DNA of 64,000 bases from SPDF01 sp963812085. Its GTDB lineage: Bacteria > Gemmatimonadota > Gemmatimonadetes > Gemmatimonadales > GWC2-71-9. The DNA is taken from NCBI GenBank assembly GCA_963812085.1, contig CAWETL010000003.1, positions 620,001-684,000 of the forward strand. Direction: 5' to 3'. A program made the translations under genes and the position numbers. This document shows positions 29,056-40,494 of this stretch, one piece after another (the first letter of the stretch is position 1; each line of letters opens with the position of its first letter). Under the pieces are notes generated by a model. It worked only from the letters and a program-made list of their open reading frames with translations, had not been told where the DNA came from and searched no databases.

Positions 29056-30339
29056 ATGCCTCCACGCTATCTCGTCCGCGGCGGTGCCACGCTCCACGGC
29101 ACCGTGCGCCCCGCCGGCAACAAGAACGCCGCCCTGCCCGTCATCGCGGCGTCCACCCTGGCCGAAGGCCCTGTCGAACTCGACAACATTCCCCGGATCC
29201 GGGACGTCGAAACCATGCTCGCCATCCTGGGCGAACTGGGCGCCGGGATCGAGTGGACCGGCCCGAACATGGTGCGGATCGACCCGCGGCCGCTGGAGAA
29301 CAAGCCGCTCGATCCGCGCCTCTGCGCCCGCATCCGGGCCTCGATCCTCCTGGCCGGCCCGCTGCTCGCCCGCTTCGGCCGAGTGACGCTCCCGCCGCCC
29401 GGCGGCGACGTCATCGGGCGCCGCCGCGTGGACACCCACTTCCTGGCCCTCGAGGCGCTGGGAGCGGAGGTCCAGCTCGGCGACAGCTACGAGCTCTTTG
29501 CCCGGCAGCTCCGCGGGGCCGACATCTTCCTCGACGAGCCCAGCGTGACCGGCACCGAGAACGCGCTGATGGCGGCCGTGAAGGCGCAGGGACGGACCGT
29601 GCTCCGCAACGCGGCCTCCGAGCCGCATGTCCAGGACCTCGCCCGCTTGCTGGTGGCCATGGGGGCCCGGATCGAGGGCATCGGGTCGAACACCTACGTG
29701 ATCGAGGGGGGACAGCCGCTGCACGGCGCGTCCTACACCATCGGCCCCGATCACATCGAAATCGGCAGCTTCATCGGCCTCGCCGCGGTGACGAACAGCG
29801 CGCTGACCATCGACGGTGTGCGGGGCGACGACCTGCGCGGCACCCTCCTGGGGTTCGACCGCCTCGGCATTCGCCCGCGCCTCGACGGCCAGCGGCTGAT
29901 CATCGACGCCGACCAGGAGCGCCGGATCCGGCCCGACCTCGGCGGGCACGTCCCGAAGCTGGAGGACGGCCCATGGCCGGCCTTCCCAGCCGATACCATG
30001 TCGATCGCGATGGTGGCGGCCACCCAATGCGAAGGGCTGCTGCTGGTCTTCGAGAAGATGTTCGAGTCGAGGATGTTCTTCGTGGACAAGCTGATCGGGA
30101 TGGGCGCGCGGATCGTGCTCTGCGACCCGCACCGGGCCGTGGTGTCAGGCCCGGCCAAGCTGCGGGGGGGAACGGTCGAGTCCCCCGACATCCGGGCCGG
30201 CATGGCCATGCTGATCGCGGCGCTGGCCGCGGAGGGCACCAGCCACCTCCACAACGTGGGACAGATCGAACGCGGCTACGAGCAGATCGACAGCCGGCTC
30301 AAGGCCCTCGGCGCCGACATCGAGCGCTTCGAGGAGTAG
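29056..30339 (+). CDS. murA: UDP-N-acetylglucosamine 1-carboxyvinyltransferase MurA, Asp-type active site
   Basis: MurA transfers enolpyruvate from PEP to UDP-GlcNAc, the first committed step of peptidoglycan synthesis. The 427-residue sequence has GNKNAALP with the catalytic Lys near residue 23, the two-domain EPSP-synthase fold, DEPSVTGTENALMAA and RAGMAMLIAALAAEG. In the mobile loop, where most bacteria have PGGC.IG.R, this protein has PPGGDVIGRR, placing Asp at residue 118 in place of the usual Cys (Cys115 in E. coli). The Cys is the target of fosfomycin, so this enzyme should be resistant, as reported for Asp-type MurA of Mycobacterium and Chlamydia. It is transcribed away from the phospholipase operon. 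Confidence 0.95.
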   Translation: MPPRYLVRGGATLHGTVRPAGNKNAALPVIAASTLAEGPVELDNIPRIRDVETMLAILGELGAGIEWTGPNMVRIDPRPLENKPLDPRLCARIRASILLAGPLLARFGRVTLPPPGGDVIGRRRVDTHFLALEALGAEVQLGDSYELFARQLRGADIFLDEPSVTGTENALMAAVKAQGRTVLRNAASEPHVQDLARLLVAMGARIEGIGSNTYVIEGGQPLHGASYTIGPDHIEIGSFIGLAAVTNSALTIDGVRGDDLRGTLLGFDRLGIRPRLDGQRLIIDADQERRIRPDLGGHVPKLEDGPWPAFPADTMSIAMVAATQCEGLLLVFEKMFESRMFFVDKLIGMGARIVLCDPHRAVVSGPAKLRGGTVESPDIRAGMAMLIAALAAEGTSHLHNVGQIERGYEQIDSRLKALGADIERFEE

Positions 30340-30345
30340 CCGGCG

Positions 30346-31119
30346 TCAGAAGGTGAAGCTGACGCCGAAGACGGGACCGAAATTGGTGATGTCGTACTTG
30401 AAGGTGTCGGGGCCCGTGCCGGTCAGGTAGTCGGCGGAGATGGCCCGGTAGCCGACGGTGCCGGACCAGCCCTTGCCGAACTTGTAGTTCACGTACCCCG
30501 CCGCTTGCCAGGTCATGTTGGTGCCGCCGATGTCGAACCCGCCGACATCCCCCCGCACGATGCCGGTGAACTTCTTGGCAAACGGCAACTCGGCCCGCGC
30601 GCCGACGATCGGGGCCACCCAGGTCTCGGACTTGCTCTTCACCGAGAACAGGGGGATGTCGCGGTCAGGCGTGAGTTCGGCCTCGATGATCGGCACTCGG
30701 AGCCCCACCAGCGACGTCGAGCCAGGGCTTGACGCGGTACCCGCCGTCGGCCTCGAGCAGCCATTGCTTCAGCGTGACTTCGGCGAGGGTGTTGCCGGTC
30801 GAAGGCGCGGCCACGTCGGAGCCCAGCTTCATGTAGATCATGTCGGCGATGGCCACCCACTTCTCGCCGCGACCCTGGTAGTTCGAGCATGCCGCCCATC
30901 TTCAGATTGTCCCAGATCTCGCTGAACGACACGTCCACGCTGGCGGAGACGGGGCCGACGCGGTGGTCCAGCCCGACATCGCCGCCGCCCAGCCGTACAG
31001 CGTGACGGTGTTCTCCCACGCTTTCGGCGCGCCGCCTGCTGGGCGGCGAGGGGACCCGTCGCCACGAACAGGAGCGATGCCGCGGCCAGGGATGTGCGAA
31101 GGGGAGTGACGAGGCGCAT
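30346..31119 (-). pseudogene. Outer-membrane barrel protein broken by several indels
   Basis: Reading across at least four frame changes (near 31032, 30960, 30881 and 30712) yields one exported protein of about 255 residues. It has a signal peptide (LRTSLAAASLLFVATGPLAAQQ) and beta-strands NTVTLYGWAAAMSG, VGPVSASVDVSFSEIWDNL and VAIADMIYMKLG. The C-terminal strands end in FGPVFGVSFTF, with a terminal Phe typical of outer-membrane barrels. The last 120 residues are intact in one frame. At least two of the junctions are fixed by removing one base. Its function is unknown; the fold resembles small MipA/OmpV-like or YaaH-like barrels. The damage may be sequencing error. Confidence 0.7.
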
Positions 31120-31165
31120 GGACGAGCTCCGAGAAGGTGAAAGGCGCCCCGGATGCTCCGGGTCG

Positions 31166-31188
31166 CATGCCCACGGAACATGGGCATG
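31166..31188. repeat. Perfect 8-bp inverted repeat between divergent genes
   Basis: CATGCCCA and TGGGCATG are separated by 7 bases in the gap between the outer-membrane gene and pgeF. There is no T-run. It could be an operator or an mRNA hairpin; no promoter was recognised nearby. Confidence 0.45.
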
Positions 31189-31247
31189 GCCCCTCAGTGG
31201 GGCAAGCCGCACGGACCGCTCACCACCGGCTCAGGGGAGGACACCGG

Positions 31248-32021
31248 ATGACTACTGCTACCACCGTGCGTGAGGTGGACTACGCGAGCGGGCCCGTCCC
31301 CCGGATGGAGATGCCTGGATGGCGGGCGCGCTACGGCGTCGTGGCGGGGCTCACGACACGCGGCAGCCAGGCCGATCCGTTCGATCTTGGGCTCACCAGC
31401 GAGCGCTCCGTCGCGTCGGTGCTGGGGCAGTGGGCGGCTTTCCGGGCCGCCGAGCCGGGCTTCCCGCTGGTCGTGCTCGGCCGCCAGGTGCACGGGACGG
31501 AAGTCGTTTGGCACGATGGGGGACAAGGCTGGCTCCAGCTGGACGGGGTGGATGGGCATGCCACCGCCGCCCGGGGCGTGCTCCTTACGGTCACGATTGC
31601 CGACTGCACGCCGGTCTACCTCCTCGATCCGGTGCGCGGGGGAATCGCGCTGTTGCACGCCGGGTGGCGGGGGGCGAGCGGGCGGATTCTCGAGCGCGGG
31701 GTGCGGCTCCTGACCGGCCGGAACGGCGCCCTGGTGAGCGAGCTCGTAATGCATTGCGGCGTCAGCATCTGCGGCCGGTGCTATGAAGTCGGGTCTGAAG
31801 TCTTCAACGCCTTCGGTTTGCCGGTGCCTCCGGAAGGTCGCGGCCCGCTGGACGTCCGCGAGCAGTTGGTGCGACAGGCGGAGGCGCTGGGCATCGGACA
31901 GGTGAGCGTCTCGCCCTGGTGCAGCGGGCACGACCGGGAGCGCTTCCACAGCCATCGCCGTTCTCGGGGTGCGGACGGCCGGATGGTGGCCTATCTCGGG
32001 CTCCCAAGACCGCCGGGGTGA
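31248..32021 (+). CDS. pgeF: Laccase-domain protein of the PgeF/YfiH family
   Basis: Members of this family (also called polyphenol oxidase domain or purine nucleoside phosphorylase-like) edit peptidoglycan precursors by removing L-Ser misincorporated in place of L-Ala, or act on purine nucleosides. The 257-residue protein has the zinc-binding residues of the family: His in GRQVHGTEVV, Cys in IADCTPVYLLDP and His in ALLHAGWRG. The CGVSICGRCYEVG segment is the later conserved block. GGGGAGG lies 8 bases before the ATG. It is followed at once by the promoter of the nusA leader, so it ends its own unit. Confidence 0.88.
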   Translation: MTTATTVREVDYASGPVPRMEMPGWRARYGVVAGLTTRGSQADPFDLGLTSERSVASVLGQWAAFRAAEPGFPLVVLGRQVHGTEVVWHDGGQGWLQLDGVDGHATAARGVLLTVTIADCTPVYLLDPVRGGIALLHAGWRGASGRILERGVRLLTGRNGALVSELVMHCGVSICGRCYEVGSEVFNAFGLPVPPEGRGPLDVREQLVRQAEALGIGQVSVSPWCSGHDRERFHSHRRSRGADGRMVAYLGLPRPPG

Positions 32022-32026
32022 TGATG

Positions 32027-32055
32027 TTGACGGACCGCCCCCGGCCGGGTATGAT
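32027..32055 (+). promoter_or_regulatory. Strong sigma70-type promoter before nusA
   Basis: TTGACG (32027-32032), a 17-base spacer and TATGAT (32050-32055) form one of the best promoter matches in the window. It begins just after the pgeF stop; transcription should start near 32062, only about 35 bases before a strong terminator. Confidence 0.8.
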
Positions 32056-32094
32056 TCCGTGCTGTGGGGGCCGCTAGTCCGGGGCCGGCTGTCG

Positions 32095-32123
32095 ATGTGG
32101 GGGAGTTCCCCCACATTTTTTTT
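32095..32123 (+). terminator. Intrinsic terminator or attenuator in the nusA leader
   Basis: A perfect 9-bp stem (ATGTGGGGG at 32095-32103 with CCCCCACAT at 32108-32116) has an AGTT loop and eight T. It lies between a strong promoter (32027-32055) and nusA, so transcripts should stop after about 60 bases unless antitermination occurs. The rest of the leader (32124-32316) has no gene or motif I recognise; rimP, usual before nusA, is absent. Confidence 0.85.
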
Positions 32124-32316
32124 CACCCCGCGGTGCGACCTCCGACCCCATACCCGTTGCCGAACGCAACCGGGCCCGGGTGCCAGCGCCTGACCGTCCG
32201 ACGGTTCCATCGTCCGGGGCGGCGGAGCCGGGCGGGTCCGGCAGGCGTGCACGACACTTCGATGCAGAGACACCCCGGATGTTGACCGGGCCGACCGGTG
32301 ATCCCGGCAGGGAGCG

Positions 32317-33648
32317 ATGATGGCCACTTCGACCGAAATGCTCGCGGCGTTCCGCGAACTCACCACCACGAAGCAGCTGGACCGGGCGGAACTGCTCGAC
32401 CTGCTGCACGACGGCATCCAGGCCGCGCTGGTCCGCAAGTACGGGCCGACGGTCAAGTTCGAGCTGTCGGTGGACGAGTTGCAGGGCGCGCTGACCGTCA
32501 CCCGGCTCCGCCAGGTGGTCGAGACCGTGGAGGACCCGGCGTGCCAGGTGTCGCTCGAGGAAGCCCGGTTCGAGGATCCCGAGTTCCAGCCCGGCGACAT
32601 GCTCGAGGAAGACATTCCCTTCGCGGCCTTCGGCCGGCTGGCGGTGCAGGCCGCCAAGCAGCGGATCATCCAGCGGGTGCGCGAGGGCGAGCGGGCCCGC
32701 ATCCGCGACGAGTTCGCCGACAAGGTGGGCGAGCTCCTCTCCGGCGAGATCCAGCAGATCGAGCGCGGCAAGCTGGTCATCATGCTGAACAAGTTCCGCG
32801 AGGCGGAAGCGATCATCCCGTACCGCGAGCAGAACCACCGGGAGCACTTCCACCAGGGCGACACCATCCGCGCCGTCCTCAAGCGCCTCGAGGAGACGCC
32901 CAAGGGGCCCCGGCTGATCCTGAGCCGCGCCGACGGCCTCTTCGTCAAGGCGCTCTTCAAGCTCGAGGTCCCCGAGATCCAGCAGGGCATCATCGAGATC
33001 CGCGAGATCGCCCGCGAGGTGGGGAGCCGCACCAAGGTGGCCGTCATTTCCCGCGACGACGCCATCGACGCCGTCGGCGCCTGCGTGGGCCTCAAGGGGT
33101 CCCGGGTGCAGGCCGTCGTGAACGAGCTGAGCGGCGAGCGCATCGACATCGTGCCGTGGTCGCCCGACCCCGAGCGCTTTGCCAAGCAGGCGCTGGCCCC
33201 GGCCCGGGTGGCGCGCGTCATCGCCGACCCGGCCTCCAAGACGATCAACGCCGTGGTGGACGAGGACCAGCTCTCGCTGGCCATCGGGCGCAACGGCCAG
33301 AACGTCCGGCTGGCCTCGGAGCTCACCGGCTGGAAGATCGACCTCTACTCCAGCCGCGAGTGGCTCGAGCGCGGTGGCGAGGGCCCGCTGTTCGCCCCGC
33401 TGCCGCCGGAAGAGGAGATGGCCGCCCAGGTACCGCTGGCCGAGCTCGAGGGACTGCCCCCCGAACTGGTCACGCTCCTGGCCAGCGCGGGATTCACCAT
33501 GCTCAACGACGTGCTGGACCTCGAGCGGGATGACATCCTGCGGGTGCCCGGCATGACGCCGGAGACGGCGGACCAGCTGGTGGGCTACCTCGCGGAGCTC
33601 ACCACCGAGGAGAACGAGAGCGGGGAGGACGCGGCGCCGCGCGCGTGA
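32317..33648 (+). CDS. nusA: Transcription termination/antitermination factor NusA
   Basis: NusA binds RNA polymerase and influences pausing, termination and antitermination. The 443-residue product has the N-terminal RNAP-binding domain and an S1 domain. KH1 and KH2 follow (VGACVGLKGSRVQAVVNEL and LSLAIGRNGQNVRLAS are the two GXXG loops). A single helix-hairpin-helix-like tail (VPGMTPETADQLVGYL) closes the chain. A GGGAG ribosome site precedes ATGATG, so the start may be either Met. It begins the nusA-ylxQ-infB-rbfA-truB-ribF-secDF cluster. The leader carries a terminator that could make its synthesis self-regulated. Confidence 0.97.
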   Translation: MMATSTEMLAAFRELTTTKQLDRAELLDLLHDGIQAALVRKYGPTVKFELSVDELQGALTVTRLRQVVETVEDPACQVSLEEARFEDPEFQPGDMLEEDIPFAAFGRLAVQAAKQRIIQRVREGERARIRDEFADKVGELLSGEIQQIERGKLVIMLNKFREAEAIIPYREQNHREHFHQGDTIRAVLKRLEETPKGPRLILSRADGLFVKALFKLEVPEIQQGIIEIREIAREVGSRTKVAVISRDDAIDAVGACVGLKGSRVQAVVNELSGERIDIVPWSPDPERFAKQALAPARVARVIADPASKTINAVVDEDQLSLAIGRNGQNVRLASELTGWKIDLYSSREWLERGGEGPLFAPLPPEEEMAAQVPLAELEGLPPELVTLLASAGFTMLNDVLDLERDDILRVPGMTPETADQLVGYLAELTTEENESGEDAAPRA

Positions 33649-33962
33649 GCGGCGGCGTCCTCGGCCTCCTGGGCCTCGGCGCGCGGGCCGGCCACCTGGT
33701 GATCGGCGTGGACGGTGTTCGGCGGGCCTTGCAGGCCCGGCAGGTGCAATGCGTGGTCGTCGCGTCCGACGCGAGTCCGCGCGCGGTGGACAAGGTGGTC
33801 CGCCTGGCGCAGGCGCTGGGTGTGCCGCTGGTGCCGGGCCCGACGGCCGACGCCATGGGAATCCAGTTAGGACGGCCGCCGGTCATGGTGGCCGGAGTGC
33901 GGGACCGCGCGCTGGCCGAAGGGCTGGGCCGCCTCGCGCGTGAAGTCCCTGAGGAGGAATGA
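33645..33962 (+). CDS. L7Ae/YlxQ-like RNA-binding protein
   Basis: The 105-residue protein matches the ribosomal L7Ae/L30e fold of the YlxQ family found between nusA and infB in many bacteria. The N-terminal helix GLLGLGARAGHLVIGVDGV, the strand CVVVASDASPRA and the helix VDKVVRLAQALGVPLVPG are in the expected order. It likely binds kink-turn RNA. GTG is used as start, overlapping nusA (GTGA), and its stop touches infB. The separate YlxR gene usually found before it is missing here. Confidence 0.85.
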   Translation: MSGGVLGLLGLGARAGHLVIGVDGVRRALQARQVQCVVVASDASPRAVDKVVRLAQALGVPLVPGPTADAMGIQLGRPPVMVAGVRDRALAEGLGRLAREVPEEE

Positions 33963-36689
<2,727 letters not shown>

Positions 36690-36692
36690 GCG

Positions 36693-37052
36693 ATGAAGGG
36701 CTCCTCGCGCCGACCGGAGCAGGTCGCGGAGAACCTGCGGCAGGTGATCGCCGACGCGCTCTCCCGCGAGATCCGCGACCCGCGCGTCGGGTTCGTGACC
36801 CTCACGGCGGTCACCGTCACCGGCGACCTGGCGCACGCCAAGATCCGGGTGAGCGTGCCGGGCGACGAGGACGCCAAGCAGAAGGCCCTCGAGGGTTTGC
36901 GGAGCGCGGCCGGGTTCCTCCGGACCAAGGTCGCCAAGGCGCTCACCACCCGGACGGTGCCCGAGCTGCATTTCGAGCTCGACCGCGGGCTGGAGCACGC
37001 GGCCCGCATCAACGAGGTCCTGGCCTCGCTGAAGCGCGAGGACACGGACTGA
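36693..37052 (+). CDS. rbfA: Ribosome-binding factor A
   Basis: RbfA binds the 30S subunit and helps mature the 16S rRNA 5' end. The 119-residue protein shows the KH-like fold: EQVAENLRQVIADALSREIRDPRVG opens it, VTLTAVTVTGDLAHAKIRVSV forms the central strands, and the C-terminal part has TVPELHFELDRGLEHAARINEVL. It starts 3 bases after infB, and its stop overlaps the truB start by 4 bases. Confidence 0.96.
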   Translation: MKGSSRRPEQVAENLRQVIADALSREIRDPRVGFVTLTAVTVTGDLAHAKIRVSVPGDEDAKQKALEGLRSAAGFLRTKVAKALTTRTVPELHFELDRGLEHAARINEVLASLKREDTD

Positions 37053-37897
37053 CCGGCGCCCTGCTGATCGACAAGCCGGCCGGGATCACGTCGCACGACG
37101 TCGTGGCCCGCGCCCGGCGGGTCCTCGGCGAACGATCGATCGGCCACACCGGCACCCTCGATCCGTTCGCCACCGGCCTGCTGGTCCTGCTGGTCGGAAG
37201 GGGGACCCGGGTGGCGCGGTTCCTCGACGGGCTCGCCAAGACCTACCTGGCGACGGCCCGGCTCGGCAGCCGCACGACGACCGACGACCTGACCGGCGAA
37301 CCGGTCGGGCCGCCGTATGCAGGGGCGCTGCCGGGACGGGCGGCTGTCCTCGCCGCGCTGGCCGGATTCGTCGGGCCGCAGGCTCAGACACCGCCGGCCT
37401 TCTCGGCCCGGCGCCAGGACGGCGAACGCGCCTACGCCCGCGCGCGGCGCGGCGAGGAAGTGACGCTGCCGGCCGCCCAGGTGACGGTGCACGGAGCCGA
37501 CCTGCTGGCGTTCGAGGGCGCCGACGTGACCTTCCGGGTCACGGTGAGCACCGGCACCTACGTGCGGGCGATCGCGCGGGACCTCGGCGAGCGGCTGGGC
37601 ACGGGGGCGCACCTCACGGCACTCCGGCGGGAGTCGATCGGCGCGCTCCGGGTGGAGGATGCCCTTCCGCTCGAGCGGCTGGAACCCGGCACGGCGCTCT
37701 GGTCGCTCGGCGCGGTGCTGAGCCACCTGCCGCGGGTGCCGCTCGACGCGGCCGGCCAGGCGGACGTCGGCCACGGGCGCCCGGTGCCGGGCGTCGTCGC
37801 CGGCACGGTGGTCCTGGTGGCCGGCAGCGACGTGATCGCGGTTGCGGAGGGGGACGGCAGATGGCTCAGGCCCACGGTCGTGCTCGCGGCGCCCTGA
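37049..37897 (+). CDS. truB: tRNA pseudouridine-55 synthase TruB
   Basis: TruB makes the universal pseudouridine in the T-loop of tRNA. The 282-residue product has the family start GALLIDKPAGITSHDVV, the catalytic Asp motif GHTGTLDPFATGLL near residue 35, and VSTGTYVRAIARDLGERL. No ATG, GTG or TTG precedes the conserved sequence in frame. The likely start is a CTG that overlaps the rbfA stop (CTGA). Alternatively a start codon has been hidden by an indel. It overlaps ribF by 37 bases. Confidence 0.93.
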   Translation: MTGALLIDKPAGITSHDVVARARRVLGERSIGHTGTLDPFATGLLVLLVGRGTRVARFLDGLAKTYLATARLGSRTTTDDLTGEPVGPPYAGALPGRAAVLAALAGFVGPQAQTPPAFSARRQDGERAYARARRGEEVTLPAAQVTVHGADLLAFEGADVTFRVTVSTGTYVRAIARDLGERLGTGAHLTALRRESIGALRVEDALPLERLEPGTALWSLGAVLSHLPRVPLDAAGQADVGHGRPVPGVVAGTVVLVAGSDVIAVAEGDGRWLRPTVVLAAP

Positions 37898-38832
37898 GCG
37901 CCTTCCTGCCGGCGCGGCCGGAGGGCACGGTGGTGACCGTCGGGTCGTTCGACGGCGTCCACCGCGGGCACGAGGCGGTGCTCCGCGAGATCGCGGCGCG
38001 GGCCACGGCGGCGGGGCGGCACAGCGTGCTGGTCACCTTCGATCCGCACCCGCTGGCGGTGGTGAACCCTGCCGCCGCGCCGCCGCTCCTGACGACCGGG
38101 CCGGAGCGCCGCGAGATCCTGGCGCAGACCGGGCTCGACTACGCCGTGCTCCTGCGGTTCGACCGGGAGCTGGCGGCGATGCCGCCGGAAGCGTTCGTCC
38201 GGGAGATCCTGGTCGAGGGCTGCGGGATGCGCGAGCTGGTGATCGGGCCCGATCACGGCTTCGGGCGGGGCCGGCAGGGCGACGTCGAGCTGCTCCGGCG
38301 GCTCGGCGCCGAGCTGCGGTTCCTGGTCGACGTGGTGCCGGCCCTCGAGGTGGAGGGCCACCCGGTGTCGAGTTCCCTGGTGCGCCGGGCGGTGGCCGGC
38401 GGCGACCTCGCCCTCGCGGCGAAGCTCCTCGGCCGGCGGTACTTCGCGACCGGCCGGGTCGTGCCGGGCGACGGCCGCGGGCACACGGTCGGCGTGCCGA
38501 CCGCGAACCTGGCGGGGATCCCGCCCCGCAAGCTCCTGCCGCCCGACGGCGTCTACGCGGTGCGGGTGGAATGGCGGGGCGGGCAGGCCGGCGGGATGAT
38601 GAACCAGGGGGGACGGCCGACGTTCGACCAGTCGGCCCGGGCCCTCGAGGTGCACCTGTTCGATTTCGCCGGCGACCTCTACGGCGAGTGGCTGAAGGTG
38701 GAGTGGGTGGCGCGGCTCCGGGACGTGCAGCGCTTTCCCTCGATGGACGCCCTGCGGGCGCAGCTCGATCGCGACCGCTTCTCGGCGCGCGCGGCCCTGG
38801 CCGCGGCAGCGCCCCGACGCTCGTTTACCTGA
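37861..38832 (+). CDS. ribF: Bifunctional riboflavin kinase/FMN adenylyltransferase
   Basis: RibF converts riboflavin to FMN and then to FAD. The 323-residue protein has the adenylyltransferase domain with VVTVGSFDGVHRGHEAVL and DPHPLAVVNP, the later VSSSLVRRAVAGGDL block, and the C-terminal flavokinase fold (GDGRGHTVGVPTANL, LPPDGVYAVRV, VHLFDFAGDLYGEW). The ATG overlaps truB. A gap of 22 bases separates it from secD. Confidence 0.95.
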   Translation: MAQAHGRARGALSAFLPARPEGTVVTVGSFDGVHRGHEAVLREIAARATAAGRHSVLVTFDPHPLAVVNPAAAPPLLTTGPERREILAQTGLDYAVLLRFDRELAAMPPEAFVREILVEGCGMRELVIGPDHGFGRGRQGDVELLRRLGAELRFLVDVVPALEVEGHPVSSSLVRRAVAGGDLALAAKLLGRRYFATGRVVPGDGRGHTVGVPTANLAGIPPRKLLPPDGVYAVRVEWRGGQAGGMMNQGGRPTFDQSARALEVHLFDFAGDLYGEWLKVEWVARLRDVQRFPSMDALRAQLDRDRFSARAALAAAAPRRSFT

Positions 38833-38854
38833 TCAAACGGCTGGCTCAGCGACG

Positions 38855-40492
38855 ATGCAACACTCGATTCGAAACCGGCTCCTCGTCATCGCCTTCCTGG
38901 TGGCGCTCTCCGTGTACAGCCTCTTCCCGCGCGAGGTGACGATCCGCACGCGCGCCGCGGACGGGGCCATGCGCGACACCACCGAGACCCGGGTGCCCCT
39001 CAAGCTCGGCCTCGACCTCCAGGGCGGGATGCACCTCGGCCTCGAGCTCGACCAGTCCCAGCGGGTGTCGAGCGACGTCCCGCGCGACATCGACCTCGCG
39101 CTCACCGTGCTCCGCAAGCGCATCGACGAGTTCGGCGTCCAGGAGCCGGTGGTCCAGAAGGTGGGCACCGAGCGGATCGTGGTCGAGCTCGCCGGCATCC
39201 GGGACCCGCAGCGCGCCATGGACATCGTCCAGAAGGCGGCCTTCCTCGAGTTCCGGATCACCGACAAGACCCAGGCGCTCGAGAAGTCGCTGCCGGCGAT
39301 GGACCGCGCGCTCCAGGCGCTCGGGGTGAGCGCCGGGGCGGGCGAGGCCAAGCCGAACGCGGTGCAGCAGCTGCTCGGCGGCGACTCCACGAAGACGGCC
39401 AAGGACTCGACGCCGGTTACCGGCGGCGTGCTGAGCGGCCTGATCCAGCCGGGCACGGCGGCCGGCAGCGGCGTGCCCGGCGAGTATTATGTGCCCGAGG
39501 CCGCGTTCCCACGGGTGGACAGCATCCTCCGCATCCCGGAGGTAGCCCGCGCCCTCCCGCGCGGCCTCGAAATCCTGTGGGGCGCGGCGCCGGTGAGCGT
39601 CGGCGTCCAGCCCTACCGGTTCCTCTACGTGGTGGACGCCAAGCCGATCATCACCGGCCGAAACCTGGTGAACGCCACGGCCCAGTTCGACCAGCTCACC
39701 AACGGCCCGGTGGTGCACTTCGAGCTCGATCGCGCCGGCGCGCGGCAGTTCGGCGCCGCCACCCAGCAGCACATCGGCGACTACATGGCCATCGTGCTCG
39801 ACGGCCGGGTGCAGGGCCCGCCGCCGGTCATCCAGAGCCGGATCGACCGGAACGGGCAGATCACCATGGGCGGCGGCAAGACGATCCAGCAGGCGCAGGA
39901 CCTGGCGCTCACGCTCCGGGCCGGCGCCCTGCCGGTGCCGCTCAAGATCGTGGACCGCGTGCAGATCGGGCCGAGCCTCGGCGCCGACAGCATCCGGGGC
40001 GGCATCACGGCCGGCCTCGTCGGCACCCTGATCGTGGTCCTGATCATGATCGGCTACTACCGGATGAGCGGGGTGCTCGCGGTGGGGGCGCTCGCGCTCT
40101 ACATCCTGTTCACGCTGGGCGGCCTCGCGATGATCGACGCCACGCTCACGCTGCCGGGCCTCGCGGGCATCGTGCTCTCGATCGGCATCGCGGTCGACGC
40201 CAACGTGCTGATCTTCGAGCGGATCCGGGAAGAGTTGATCCACGGCCGCACCGTCCGCCTGGCGGTGGACGAGGGCTTCAAGCACGCCATGAACGCCATC
40301 ATCGACTCCAACGTCAGCACGGTGCTGACGGCGCTCTTCCTCTTCCAGTTCGGCACCGGCCCGGTCAAGGGCTTCGCCGTCACCCTGATCATGGGCATCA
40401 TCGCCTCGATGATCACCGCCGTGTTCGTGACGCGCACCTTCTTCATGATCTGGCTGCAGCGGCGGCCCGACCTCACCACGCTGAGCATCTGA
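38855..40492 (+). CDS. secD: Protein translocase subunit SecD
   Basis: SecD works with SecF to pull exported proteins through SecYEG using the proton gradient. The 545-residue protein has a first membrane helix near residues 8-26 and the LKLGLDLQGGMHL motif. A large periplasmic P1 region follows, then five C-terminal helices, including the family blocks LAGIVLSIGIAVDANVLIFERI and NVSTVLTALFLFQFGTGPVKGF. An acidic-poor Ala/Ser-rich insert lies near residues 150-200. secF follows after 2 bases, so both are translated together. Confidence 0.97.
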   Translation: MQHSIRNRLLVIAFLVALSVYSLFPREVTIRTRAADGAMRDTTETRVPLKLGLDLQGGMHLGLELDQSQRVSSDVPRDIDLALTVLRKRIDEFGVQEPVVQKVGTERIVVELAGIRDPQRAMDIVQKAAFLEFRITDKTQALEKSLPAMDRALQALGVSAGAGEAKPNAVQQLLGGDSTKTAKDSTPVTGGVLSGLIQPGTAAGSGVPGEYYVPEAAFPRVDSILRIPEVARALPRGLEILWGAAPVSVGVQPYRFLYVVDAKPIITGRNLVNATAQFDQLTNGPVVHFELDRAGARQFGAATQQHIGDYMAIVLDGRVQGPPPVIQSRIDRNGQITMGGGKTIQQAQDLALTLRAGALPVPLKIVDRVQIGPSLGADSIRGGITAGLVGTLIVVLIMIGYYRMSGVLAVGALALYILFTLGGLAMIDATLTLPGLAGIVLSIGIAVDANVLIFERIREELIHGRTVRLAVDEGFKHAMNAIIDSNVSTVLTALFLFQFGTGPVKGFAVTLIMGIIASMITAVFVTRTFFMIWLQRRPDLTTLSI

Positions 40493-40494
40493 CG

